Below the pieces are notes generated by a model, which was not told where the DNA came from, searched no databases, and saw only the letters and a program-made list of their open reading frames with translations. Shown here piece by piece: positions 51,672-59,520 of a stretch of DNA of 64,000 bases (positions are counted from its first letter, which is position 1; every line of letters starts with the position of its first letter). Both the position numbers and the translations under genes were made by a program. The stretch is from UBA2336 sp036787955 (GTDB lineage: Bacteria > Bacteroidota > Bacteroidia > Cytophagales > Cyclobacteriaceae), in contig DAIQOI010000002.1 in NCBI GenBank assembly GCA_036787955.1, forward strand, positions 186,001 to 250,000. The letters are read 5' to 3'.

Positions 51672-52130
51672 ATGCGTTTCCTTAAGAACGGACCAGCATG
51701 CAAGTCCCGGCCAGGCATACGGCATTCATTGGTAATTGAATACCTGCTAAATTTCGTCATGCTAGGGGCACTTAACCTGTTTTTTTTCGTTTTTCATACG
51801 GCTTTCACCCTATTCAATTTGATTGGATGGTTGTTTCCCTGCTTGCGAAAGCTGCACCTTTTCACTATCAGCATTACTGCTTTTTCCTGGTTTTTGCTGG
51901 GCTTCTGGTTTGGATGGGGTTACTGCCTGTGCACCGACTGGCACTGGCAGGTGCGCGAGGCCATGGGGCTGTACGATCAGTCGTCTTCTTACATGCATTT
52001 TCTCATCCTGAAACTGACCAACTGGAATGCCAACCCCGCTCTGGTAGATGCCGGTACATTTATCGGTTTTCTCATCGGCCTGTGCGGCTCGATATGGGTA
52101 AACCTCGTTAAAAGGCGTGCGAAGAGCTGA
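51672..52130 (+). CDS. DUF2784-like small membrane protein
   Basis: The 152-residue frame has three to four membrane helices. The order FFVFHTAFTLFNLIGWLF, LRKLHLFTISITAFSWFLLG, GYCLCTDWHW and the last helix IGFLIGLCGSIWV resembles DUF2784. The conserved HxxF, GW and CxxT-like residues are visible. The N-terminus is uncertain: an internal ATG at 51759 gives 123 residues, closer to the usual length. No function is known for this family. The gene lies between the amidohydrolase pair and the transketolase C subunit gene. Confidence 0.8.
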   Translation: MRFLKNGPACKSRPGIRHSLVIEYLLNFVMLGALNLFFFVFHTAFTLFNLIGWLFPCLRKLHLFTISITAFSWFLLGFWFGWGYCLCTDWHWQVREAMGLYDQSSSYMHFLILKLTNWNANPALVDAGTFIGFLIGLCGSIWVNLVKRRAKS

Positions 52131-52210
52131 TTCCACCAATAGGTTCTGAACAAAGAATATTCGGCAGGTATATATAGCTATTTAAAAAGCTGTTTGTATT
52201 ATTGCCTGCG

Positions 52211-53191
52211 ATGAGTGCTGCTCTTACAACGTCCGCCAAGACCAAATTTTCATTTACCGAGAAAAAAGACACGCGTTCCGGCTTCGGGGCCGGCTTGCTT
52301 GAAGCAGGCCGTATGAACGAAAATGTTGTAGCCTTGTGTGCCGACCTGACCGGTTCATTGAAAATGGATGCTTTTAAAAAAGAATTCCCTCATCGGTTCT
52401 TTCAGGTAGGAATAGCCGAAGCCAATATGATGGGGATAGCTGCGGGCATGACCATTGGAGGCAAGATTCCATTTACCGGTACATTTGCCAACTTTTCAAC
52501 CGGAAGGGTATATGACCAAATCAGGCAATCCATTGCCTATTCGTATAAAAACGTAAAAATCTGCGCCTCGCATGCAGGACTTACCTTAGGGGAAGACGGA
52601 GCCACCCACCAGATACTGGAAGACATCGGCATGATGAAAATGTTGCCGGGCATGACCGTCATCGTTCCATGCGATTATAATCAGACCAAAGCCGCTACGC
52701 TGGCATTGGTACAACATCATGGCCCTGCATACCTCCGTTTCGGGCGCCCCGCATGGCCGGTATTTACGGCACCCGACCGCCCGTTTGAAATTGGTAAGGC
52801 CGATGTGATGATAGAGGGGCGCGATGTAAGCATTTTTGCCTGCGGCCACATGGTGTGGCAGGCCATTGAGGCCGAAGCGCTGTTGGCCGAACAGGGCATT
52901 GAAGCAGAAGTTATCAATATCCATACCATTAAACCTATCGATAAAGAGGCCATCTTGAAATCAGTTGAAAAGACCCGCTGTGCCGTGACCTGTGAAGAAC
53001 ACCAGATAAACGGCGGACTGGGAGAAAGCGTGGCCCAGGTGCTTGTCCGGTACCACCCTGCCCCCCTTGAAATGGTAGCGGTGAACGATACCTTTGGCGA
53101 AAGCGGAACCCCTGCACAGCTACTGAAAAAATACGGCCTTGCCCCTGAAAATATTGTAGAGGCCGCTCACCGTGCATTAAAGCGGAAGTAA
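52211..53191 (+). CDS. Transketolase C-terminal subunit
   Basis: The 326-residue protein starts at the ATG at 52211 (an in-frame TTG at 52202 is less likely). It holds the pyrimidine and C-terminal domains of transketolase: CADLTGSLKMDAF, FFQVGIAEANMMGIAAGM (the Glu of the ThDP imine activation), CASHAGLTLGEDGATHQ, and VTCEEHQINGGLGESVAQ in the third domain. With the N-terminal subunit at 41303-42151 it would make the active enzyme. The two genes are 10 kb apart and both point right. The next gene is arsR, after an 83-bp space carrying the ars operator. Confidence 0.95.
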   Translation: MSAALTTSAKTKFSFTEKKDTRSGFGAGLLEAGRMNENVVALCADLTGSLKMDAFKKEFPHRFFQVGIAEANMMGIAAGMTIGGKIPFTGTFANFSTGRVYDQIRQSIAYSYKNVKICASHAGLTLGEDGATHQILEDIGMMKMLPGMTVIVPCDYNQTKAATLALVQHHGPAYLRFGRPAWPVFTAPDRPFEIGKADVMIEGRDVSIFACGHMVWQAIEAEALLAEQGIEAEVINIHTIKPIDKEAILKSVEKTRCAVTCEEHQINGGLGESVAQVLVRYHPAPLEMVAVNDTFGESGTPAQLLKKYGLAPENIVEAAHRALKRK

Positions 53192-53236
53192 TCCCCCGTA
53201 TTTTTTTTCGGCAGGTGCTTTTTTCTGAAACTTTCA

Positions 53237-53274
53237 ATCGTAATTTTACGATTAATTAATCGTGAAATTACGAT
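53237..53274. promoter_or_regulatory. ArsR operator: two tandem 16-bp palindromes abutting the arsR start codon
   Basis: The 38-bp site is palindromic as a whole (18 of 19 pairs). It contains two ATCGTAA-TT-TTACGAT type sites, 53237-53252 and 53259-53274 (the second with one mismatch), joined by TAATTA. The last base is directly before the ATG of arsR at 53275. ArsR-family repressors bind such sites and leave on metalloid binding, so the site likely controls the whole arsR-arsM-arsC operon. Confidence 0.8.
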
Positions 53275-53601
53275 ATGGGTATAATCAAATCAGAAGCCTT
53301 TACCAAATCGGATAATGAGCTTGCCATGTGGGCTAAAGCACTTGCCCATCCGGCCCGAATTATGATTCTGCGATACCTGATGGAAACACGTTCGTGTGTT
53401 TGCGGTGAGCTGGTTGATGTCTTACCGCTTTCGCAGTCGACCGTATCACAACACCTGAAGGAACTGAAAGATGCCGGGCTGATTAAAGGCAACATCAGCG
53501 GAACCTCAACCTGTTACTGTATAGATGATAAAAAATTTCTGCGTGCACGTGAACGACTGATTATGTTTCTCAATTCCTATTCAGGGCAGGACTGCTGTTA
53601 A
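53275..53601 (+). CDS. arsR: ArsR-family arsenic-responsive repressor
   Basis: The 108-residue protein is a winged helix of the ArsR/SmtB family: LAHPARIMILRYLMETRS, then SCVCGELVDVLPLSQSTVSQHLKEL. C41 and C43 form the CVC metalloid site at the start of the recognition region, as in E. coli ArsR. Further cysteines occur at CYC and at the C-terminal DCC; extra thiols may strengthen binding. It represses from the double palindrome directly upstream, and is released by As(III) or Sb(III). arsM follows after 39 bp. Confidence 0.95.
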   Translation: MGIIKSEAFTKSDNELAMWAKALAHPARIMILRYLMETRSCVCGELVDVLPLSQSTVSQHLKELKDAGLIKGNISGTSTCYCIDDKKFLRARERLIMFLNSYSGQDCC

Positions 53602-53640
53602 TAACGAACCAGTAAAATCTTTAAAACAAAACTTAATATC

Positions 53641-54462
53641 ATGAACAACGAGAAGCCAGACCAAATTAAATTATGGGTGCGTAAAAAGTACGAAGAAATA
53701 GCCCGGCAGAGTTTCAAACTGAATGCCGGCAGTTGCTGCGGATCCACCTGCGGATGTGAACCCGTGGAGTATTCAGTCATGGCCGAAGACTACGCTGCGT
53801 TAAGCGGCTACGTTGCTGATGCAGACCTTGGCCTGGGTTGCGGACTGCCAACTGAATTTGCCCACATCAAGCCAGGCGATACAGTTGCTGATTTGGGTTC
53901 GGGAGCGGGAAATGATGCTTTTGTTGCACGTGCGCTTACCGGTGAAAACGGAAAAGTAATCGGCATTGATTTTACCGAAACCATGGTTGAGAAAGCCCGC
54001 ATCAATGCAGCCAGACTTGGCTTCACGAACGTGGAGTTCCGGTACGGTGACATCGAAAATATTCCCCTGGATGATAACTCGATAGATGTGGTGCTGAGCA
54101 ACTGTGTGTTTAATCTCGTACCAGACAAGCAACGCGCTTTTTCCGAAACATACCGCATACTGAAGCCAGGAGGGCATTTCAGCATTTCTGATATTGTGTC
54201 CAGCGGAAACCTTCCCGATGCTTTTCGCAAAAGTGCCGAATTGTATGCGGGCTGTGTAGCAGGGGCACTCTTGAAATCCGAATACCTGAGAATCATTGAA
54301 GAAACGGGATTCATAAACATCAGCCTGCAAAAAGAACGGCCGATTACCTTGCCCGAGGATATCCTTCAGAAGTATCTGAGTGATTCAGACATGCGGGAAT
54401 ACCGATCGGGTGGATACGGCATTTTCAGTATAACAGTGTATGCCGAAAAGCCTGGACAATGA
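53641..54462 (+). CDS. arsM: Arsenite S-adenosylmethionine methyltransferase
   Basis: The 273-residue protein has the ArsM layout. The SAM-binding fold has VADLGSGAGNDAF (84-96) and IGIDFTETMVEKAR. Three conserved arsenic-binding cysteines are present, C67 in GLGCGLP, C155 in LSNCVFN and C205 in YAGCVAG, matching the As(III) sites of characterised ArsM proteins. An additional N-terminal cysteine group CCGSTCGC (32-39) is also found. The enzyme methylates As(III) stepwise to mono-, di- and trimethyl arsenicals. The arsC gene overlaps its stop codon by 4 bp (ATGA), so translation is coupled. Confidence 0.95.
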   Translation: MNNEKPDQIKLWVRKKYEEIARQSFKLNAGSCCGSTCGCEPVEYSVMAEDYAALSGYVADADLGLGCGLPTEFAHIKPGDTVADLGSGAGNDAFVARALTGENGKVIGIDFTETMVEKARINAARLGFTNVEFRYGDIENIPLDDNSIDVVLSNCVFNLVPDKQRAFSETYRILKPGGHFSISDIVSSGNLPDAFRKSAELYAGCVAGALLKSEYLRIIEETGFINISLQKERPITLPEDILQKYLSDSDMREYRSGGYGIFSITVYAEKPGQ

Positions 54463-54875
54463 AACCACGCATACTTGTATTATGTACCGGCAATTCCTGC
54501 CGCAGCCAGATGGCTGAGGGGTACCTGAAGCATTATGCTGGAAGCAAAGCTGAAGTATACAGCGCAGGAATTGAAGCACATGGCGTAAATCCAGTAGCTG
54601 TAACAGTAATGAAAGAGGACGGTTTGGACATTTCGGGGCAAACTTCCAATAAAATTGATGAATATAACCACCTTACTTTCGATTACGTGATTACCGTATG
54701 CGACAACGCGCGCGAAAATTGCCCCTACTTTCCGGCGCAGGTAAAAAAACTACACCACAACTTTCCCGATCCGGCCAAAGCAACCGGAACGGAAGAAGAA
54801 ATAATTGCGCAGTTCAGGCTGGTACGCGATATGATTAAGTCGTACATAAAGGAGTTTGTCAACGCCTATCTGTAA
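54459..54875 (+). CDS. arsC: Arsenate reductase, thioredoxin-coupled (LMW-PTPase fold)
   Basis: The 138-residue protein has the P-loop LCTGNSCRSQMAEG (C9-x5-R15), and the two further redox cysteines C81 and C88 in VCDNARENCPYFP, which are the three cysteines of the S. aureus-type ArsC. It reduces As(V) to As(III) with thioredoxin. Without the C81/C88 pair the protein would be a simple phosphatase. The product As(III) is then a substrate for ArsM; no arsB/acr3 efflux pump is found in the operon, so detoxification here may rest on methylation. Confidence 0.95.
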   Translation: MKPRILVLCTGNSCRSQMAEGYLKHYAGSKAEVYSAGIEAHGVNPVAVTVMKEDGLDISGQTSNKIDEYNHLTFDYVITVCDNARENCPYFPAQVKKLHHNFPDPAKATGTEEEIIAQFRLVRDMIKSYIKEFVNAYL

Positions 54876-54919
54876 AAGCGAACGTTGAATCTGCGTGATG
54901 AACACCACCGCCTAATTGC

Positions 54920-54994
54920 AACCATTGACCATTTAACCATGGACCATCCAACCATGGACCATTTAACCATGGACCAATTAACCATGGACTAATT
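54920..54994 (+). repeat. Minisatellite of five 15-bp units
   Basis: Five tandem copies of AACCATGGACCATTT-like units (first copy has TTGACC), at 54920, 54935, 54950, 54965 and 54980, differ at one to three positions, mostly in the last three bases. Four of the five contain CCATGG. It lies between arsC and the serBA gene, ahead of a -7-like box. Confidence 0.85.
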
Positions 54995-55005
54995 ATCCAA
55001 TTTTC

Positions 55006-55013
55006 TACATTTG
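55006..55013 (+). promoter_or_regulatory. -7-like box before serBA
   Basis: TACATTTG fits TAnnTTTG and is 18 bp before the ATG at 55032. No clear -33 TTG was found at the expected spacing; the minisatellite occupies that place. Confidence 0.4.
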
Positions 55014-55031
55014 CCATTCAGCTTATCCGAA

Positions 55032-56924
55032 ATGACCTTCAACAAGTTTATCGTAATCGATTTCGATAGCACCTTTACCAAAGTTGAGGCGTTAGACCTG
55101 CTGGCAGACATCATCTTTGATGGTCAGCCCGAAAAAGAATCCATCAAAAAACAAATTACCGAAATCACCGAACAGGCTATGGAGGGAAGCCTTTCTTTCC
55201 GTCAGGCACTGGAAAAACGCATCGCTTTGTTGAAACCGCACAAAAAGCACCTCGAACAACTGGCCATCAGGTTGAAAGATCAGGTTTCAGAGTCCTTCAA
55301 ACGCAACCGTGATTTCTTCACAAAGTATGCCGATAATATTTATGTAATCTCAAATGGCTTTCACATTTTTATTGATCCGGTGGTCATGGAATTTGGCATC
55401 AAATCGGAAAATATCCTGGCCAACCGGTTCTTCTTTGACGAGCATGGCAACGTAACCGGCTTTGACACAAACAATCCGCTGTCGGACAACAACGGCAAGG
55501 TTGAACAACTGAAGCGGCTGAATCTGCCGGGCGATATCTATGTAATTGGCGATGGGTACACTGATTATGAAATCAAAGCTGCCGGACTGGCCAATAAGTT
55601 TTTTGCCTTCACCGAAAACGTTGAGCGCAATGCTGTGATGGAAAAAGCAGATCACATTACTCCCAGTTTTGATGAATTCTTATATCTGAACAAGCTGAAC
55701 ACAGCTATCTCCTACCCCAAAAACCGCATTCACGTACTTCTGTTGGAGAACATCCACCCGGTAGCAGCACAAATTCTCCGATCCGAGGGCTTTACCGTGG
55801 AAACGCTGCCCCATGCGCTTACCGAAGACGAATTGATTGGCCGGATAAAAAATATTAGTGTGCTGGGCATTCGTTCAAAAACCCAGGTTACAAAAAGAGT
55901 GCTGGACCACGCCAACCGATTAATGGTTATTGGCGCCTTTTGCATCGGCACTAACCAGATTGACCTGCAAGCGGCCACCCGCAAAGGCGTAGCTGTATTC
56001 AATGCACCTTACAGCAACACCCGCTCGGTAGTAGAAATGGCACTTGCCGAAATGATTGTGTTGATGCGGAAGCTTTTCGACAAGTCGAATAAACTGCACC
56101 GTGGCATCTGGGATAAGTCGGCAGAAGGAAGCTATGAAGTACGTGGCAAGCGGCTGGGCATTGTAGGATATGGCAGCATTGGATCGCAGCTTTCGGTGCT
56201 GGCCGAAGCGCTGGGCATGAAAGTGTATTACTACGACATTGAAGAAAAACTTGCATTGGGCAATGCCACCAAGTGCAAATCCCTGAAGGAGTTACTGGAA
56301 CTCAGCGATATCGTTTCGCTGCATGTGGACGGACGTGAAGGGAATACCCACCTGATTGGTGAACGTGAATTTTCGTGGATGCGGAATGGCGTAATCTTCA
56401 TCAACCTGAGTCGTGGACACATTGTCGATATTCACGCTCTGAAAAATGCTATCCAGAGCGGAAAGGTAGGCGGTTGTGCCATTGACGTATTTCCTTACGA
56501 GCCCGTAAACAACAATGAAGAATTTGTATCCGAACTCCGCGGACTGCCCAACACCATCCTTACGCCACACATAGGCGGCAGTACACGCGAAGCCCAGGAA
56601 AATATCGGGCAGTTTGTGCCTGCACGCATTCAGGAGTACATCAACACCGGCAGCACTTCCAGCAGCGTGAACTTTCCAAACCTGGCCCTGCCTACCCTTG
56701 AAAACGCACACCGGTTGATTCACATTCACGACAATGTGCCCGGCATCTTAGCACGCATTAACCAGGTGCTGGCCAGTCATAATATCAATATTGTGGGCCA
56801 GTATTTAAAAACCAATGAACAAATTGGTTACGTAATTACTGATATTGACAAGGAATACAACAAAGAAGTTATCCGCGAACTTCGCGGAATAGAACATACC
56901 ATTAAATTCCGGGTGCTCTATTAA
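55032..56924 (+). CDS. Phosphoserine phosphatase-like HAD domain fused to D-3-phosphoglycerate dehydrogenase
   Basis: The 630-residue protein starts at the ATG at 55032. Residues 1-225 are a SerB-like HAD phosphatase: IDFDSTFTKVEA (D10, D12), the VISNGFH motif and IGDGYTDYE. Residues about 235-550 are a PGDH core with GIVGYGSIGSQ (NAD site, about 377-383), NLSRGH (catalytic Arg), IDVFPYEP (Glu) and LTPHIGGSTREAQ (His). The last 80 residues are an ACT domain (HIHDNVPGILARINQVL), usually the serine sensor. The protein thus covers the first and last steps of serine synthesis from 3-phosphoglycerate. A SerC-like gene follows, separated by the repeat element at 56980-57181. Confidence 0.94.
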   Translation: MTFNKFIVIDFDSTFTKVEALDLLADIIFDGQPEKESIKKQITEITEQAMEGSLSFRQALEKRIALLKPHKKHLEQLAIRLKDQVSESFKRNRDFFTKYADNIYVISNGFHIFIDPVVMEFGIKSENILANRFFFDEHGNVTGFDTNNPLSDNNGKVEQLKRLNLPGDIYVIGDGYTDYEIKAAGLANKFFAFTENVERNAVMEKADHITPSFDEFLYLNKLNTAISYPKNRIHVLLLENIHPVAAQILRSEGFTVETLPHALTEDELIGRIKNISVLGIRSKTQVTKRVLDHANRLMVIGAFCIGTNQIDLQAATRKGVAVFNAPYSNTRSVVEMALAEMIVLMRKLFDKSNKLHRGIWDKSAEGSYEVRGKRLGIVGYGSIGSQLSVLAEALGMKVYYYDIEEKLALGNATKCKSLKELLELSDIVSLHVDGREGNTHLIGEREFSWMRNGVIFINLSRGHIVDIHALKNAIQSGKVGGCAIDVFPYEPVNNNEEFVSELRGLPNTILTPHIGGSTREAQENIGQFVPARIQEYINTGSTSSSVNFPNLALPTLENAHRLIHIHDNVPGILARINQVLASHNINIVGQYLKTNEQIGYVITDIDKEYNKEVIRELRGIEHTIKFRVLY

Positions 56925-56979
56925 AAAAACCGGCTGACAACCTTACTCCAAAGAAAAAATTTTGCCGCAATCAAAAAAA

Positions 56980-57181
56980 CCCACCGGATTTGGCGAGGTT
57001 GTTTCGTGAACCCCGTAACGACAGGTTTTGAGCTGCAGCGCATCCGCAACCTTCCACTGTTATCCTGATCCGAAGAACGAGGTCCCGCCGGCAGCGGGAT
57101 GAGGCCTGATTTTGGACACGTGCTTCACTCGGTATGGTCATACTTGTTAGGTTCAGCAAACATGTCCCAAATCCGGGTGGG
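56980..57181. mobile_element. 200-bp element with 33-bp imperfect terminal inverted repeats (MITE-like)
   Basis: The left end (56980-57012) and the reverse complement of the right end (57150-57181) share CCCACC-GGATTTGG, then TGTTT and TGAACC at matching positions, about 26 of 33 bases. The inner part has a small CCCGC/GCGGG hairpin (57084-57098) and no convincing gene, although one frame is open on the minus strand. No clear target duplication was seen. It resembles a miniature inverted-repeat element or a large palindromic repeat. The rest of the 350-bp gap (56925-57274) shows only a -7-like box near its end. Confidence 0.5.
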
Positions 57182-57260
57182 ATTTCTGAAGCAAACGTAG
57201 AAAAAACACCGCCCTTCGGCAATATTGCTTTTCCGGAATTTTTTAATTATTCGCAACCGC

Positions 57261-57268
57261 TACTTTTG
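57261..57268 (+). promoter_or_regulatory. -7-like box directly before the aminotransferase ATG
   Basis: TACTTTTG fits TAnnTTTG and ends 6 bp before the ATG at 57275. Transcription would begin at or next to the start codon, giving a leaderless or nearly leaderless mRNA. Confidence 0.45.
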
Positions 57269-57274
57269 CACACC

Positions 57275-58348
57275 ATGAAGCACGCCACAAACTTTATACC
57301 AGGGCCATCGCAGTTGTATTTCACCGTATCCGATTACATTCGTCAGGCACTGCGCGATGGCATACCCTCTTTATCACACCGCAGCACTGCATTTGAAAAA
57401 ATTTTTGCCGAAGCATCAGAAAATATCCGCGCATTACTGGAACTTCCCGGCAGCTTCACCATCCTCTTCTGCGCGTCCGCCACAGAAATATGGGAACGCA
57501 TAATTCAGAACCTCACTGCCGAGCATTCCGTACATCTTTCAACCGGTGCATTTGGAAGGCGGTTTCATGAAACCGCTCTTCAGCTTAAGCGAATGGCCAT
57601 TGTGTTTCAGAAACCAGACGGTGAGGGTTTCACCGAAGCACCGGAAATACCTTCTACCGAACTCATCGCCATCACCCACAACGAAACCAGCACAGGCGTG
57701 GTCACACCGCCAAGAGTAATTTCTTCCGTTAAATCAACCAATGCCAGTGCGCTTGTGGCAGTTGATGCCGTCTCATCGCTGCCTCATCCTCAGTTCAACT
57801 ATACTTCTATTGACACGCTTTTCTTTTCCGTTCAGAAAGGCTTCGGCCTTCCTGCCGGCTTGGGTGTATGGATCGTAAACGAACGCTGTTTAGCCAAAGA
57901 AGCGGAACTGCGCAGCCGTGGACTATCCACCGGCTCATACCATAGCCTTGAATCGCTAACCAAATATGCACGGAAAAATCAGACACCCGAAACACCCAAC
58001 GTGCTGGGCATTTATCTGCTTGCCAAGGTAACGGCCGACATGCTGAGAAGAGGCATCGCAACCATTCGAAGAGAAACCGAATACAAAGCAGCTTTGCTTT
58101 ATCATAGCCTTGAAACGCATGCACACATAAGGCCTTTTGTTCAAAATCCCGCCCTTCGATCGCCTACGGTTGTGGTGGCTGAAACCGGCATGCACACCGA
58201 TCGCATCTACCGGCAACTTTTGCAAAAAAGCATCCTGCCAGGAGAAGGCTATGGACCATTGAAAGCACGCACCCTGCGCTTTGCCAACTTTCCGGCTCAT
58301 TCCAAAGAACAGGTAGAACTGCTCGCAGATGAACTATTGCAGCTGTAA
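57275..58348 (+). CDS. serC: Class V aminotransferase, SerC-like (phosphoserine transaminase)
   Basis: The 357-residue protein begins with NFIPGPSQLY, typical of SerC and related class V transaminases. It has SLSHRSTAFEKIF, the PLP segment FFSVQKGFGLPAG (K188 as Schiff base lysine), DAVSSLPHP, and EGYGPLKARTLRFANFP near the end. Its place after the PGDH-phosphatase fusion supports phosphoserine as substrate, because it supplies the missing second step. The ATG at 57275 is chosen; the open frame continues upstream into the repeat element and is not a real N-terminus. Confidence 0.88.
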   Translation: MKHATNFIPGPSQLYFTVSDYIRQALRDGIPSLSHRSTAFEKIFAEASENIRALLELPGSFTILFCASATEIWERIIQNLTAEHSVHLSTGAFGRRFHETALQLKRMAIVFQKPDGEGFTEAPEIPSTELIAITHNETSTGVVTPPRVISSVKSTNASALVAVDAVSSLPHPQFNYTSIDTLFFSVQKGFGLPAGLGVWIVNERCLAKEAELRSRGLSTGSYHSLESLTKYARKNQTPETPNVLGIYLLAKVTADMLRRGIATIRRETEYKAALLYHSLETHAHIRPFVQNPALRSPTVVVAETGMHTDRIYRQLLQKSILPGEGYGPLKARTLRFANFPAHSKEQVELLADELLQL

Positions 58349-58530
58349 ACACAAAGTGATCGCCCCGGCCATACGGCTCCGGGACACCGTTGCTTGGATC
58401 GTTATCCGATCCCGTTTCATATGTTAGCAGATCCTCAGATAGATGAACGCCTACCGAAGAACCAACAAGATGATTCGCTTAAACCATTATTGCTTTTTAA
58501 TATCTAATTTGCACAGCCAAACCAGAACCT

Positions 58531-59070
58531 TTGACCGATCGGGATCTTCTTGAAAAAATCCGCAATCCGGAAACGCGGAATTATGGTTTTAACATGCTGG
58601 TGCGTACTTACCAGAAGCGCGTGTATTACCTCATTCGAAAAATGGTTATTGACCATGAGGATGCTGACGACCTGACCCAGGAAGTCTTTATAAAAGTTTA
58701 TCGCCACATCGGGAATTTTCGGGAAGATGCCCAATTGTTTACCTGGATTTACCGCATTGCCACCAACGAATGCCTCAATTTCCTGCAACGCAAAAAACGC
58801 AGATTCTTTCTGCCTGTTCACAACCTTACCCATGAACTTAGCCATAAAATAGATACATCCCCATACATCTCGGGCGATGAAATTCAGCGGAAGTTGCAAA
58901 AAGCCATCCTCCAATTACCGGAAAAACAACGCCTGGTGTTTAATCTGAAATATTATGATGATCTGCCCTACGAGCAAATAGCCGAAATAACCGGTACCAG
59001 CGTGGGTGCGCTAAAGGCCAGCTACCATCACGCTGTAAAAAAAATTGAAGAGTACCTGGAAAAAAATTAA
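58531..59070 (+). CDS. ECF-type RNA polymerase sigma factor
   Basis: The 179-residue protein has sigma region 2 (VRTYQKRVYYLIRKMV, HEDADDLTQEVFIKVYRHI, FTWIYRIATNECLNFL) and region 4 (LQLPEKQRLVFNLKYYDDL, YEQIAEITGTSVGALKASYHHAVKKI). The best start is a TTG (58531); no in-frame ATG precedes region 2. It is followed by a small membrane protein gene (35 bp later) and a Spy-like gene, the typical order of a sigma factor with its anti-sigma factor and target genes. Target genes are probably envelope stress functions. Confidence 0.94.
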   Translation: MTDRDLLEKIRNPETRNYGFNMLVRTYQKRVYYLIRKMVIDHEDADDLTQEVFIKVYRHIGNFREDAQLFTWIYRIATNECLNFLQRKKRRFFLPVHNLTHELSHKIDTSPYISGDEIQRKLQKAILQLPEKQRLVFNLKYYDDLPYEQIAEITGTSVGALKASYHHAVKKIEEYLEKN

Positions 59071-59105
59071 ACCTTGACACATACAAACCATCTAACCGCA
59101 AGAAA

Positions 59106-59510
59106 ATGAACCCACTGGAAAACATACCCAAAAAGCAGATTTTCGAAGTACCCGAAGGATACTTTGAACGCCTGCCTCAGGTTGTTCAGTCGCGCACAAC
59201 CCAGGTGCAACATTCACCTGGCATGCCCTACCTGAGGATTGCGGTTAGGTATGCCTTGCCACTGGTGTTGCTGGGTGCAAGTTTGTGGTTCTGGCTCATG
59301 CCGGCCCAAAAACAGTCGGCCGAATCGCTGCTGGCCGACATCCACACCGAAGAGCTGATACGCTACCTGGTGGAAACCGATATGGAATTAGACGACATAC
59401 TCCTCACAACCGAGCTGGAAAACCTGGCGGCTGATGGAGTTGAGGACGAAGTGTACAGTCTGTTCCCGGAAGAATATCACACGGATGAAGATTTGCTAAA
59501 CCAACTTTAA
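59106..59510 (+). CDS. Small single-pass membrane protein, candidate anti-sigma factor
   Basis: The 134-residue protein has a cytoplasmic N-terminus with ENIPKKQIFEVPEGYFERLP, one membrane helix (YALPLVLLGASLWFWLM, about residues 49-65) and an acidic extracytoplasmic part (ETDMELDDILLTTELENLA). No known anti-sigma domain (zinc-binding or otherwise) is visible. Its place between the sigma factor and the Spy-like gene argues for an anti-sigma role by position only. Confidence 0.75.
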   Translation: MNPLENIPKKQIFEVPEGYFERLPQVVQSRTTQVQHSPGMPYLRIAVRYALPLVLLGASLWFWLMPAQKQSAESLLADIHTEELIRYLVETDMELDDILLTTELENLAADGVEDEVYSLFPEEYHTDEDLLNQL

Positions 59511-59520
59511 GTTACATGTT

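Noticed and set aside
54920..54994. Possible CRISPR array
   Set aside because: The units are contiguous with no spacers and 15 bp long, so it is a minisatellite.
56971..57222. An 83-residue minus-strand open frame inside the inverted-repeat element
   Set aside because: It follows the structured repeat, has no family features and contains the palindromic ends; best explained as chance.
57134..57274. An N-terminal extension of the SerC-like protein
   Set aside because: The extension is read from the repeat element. The NFIPGPSQLY start and the promoter box support the ATG at 57275.
58349..58530. A small RNA or tRNA in the space between serC and the sigma gene
   Set aside because: Only a GGATCG/CGATCC hairpin (58396-58412) is visible; no tRNA arms, T-tract or promoter box fit.
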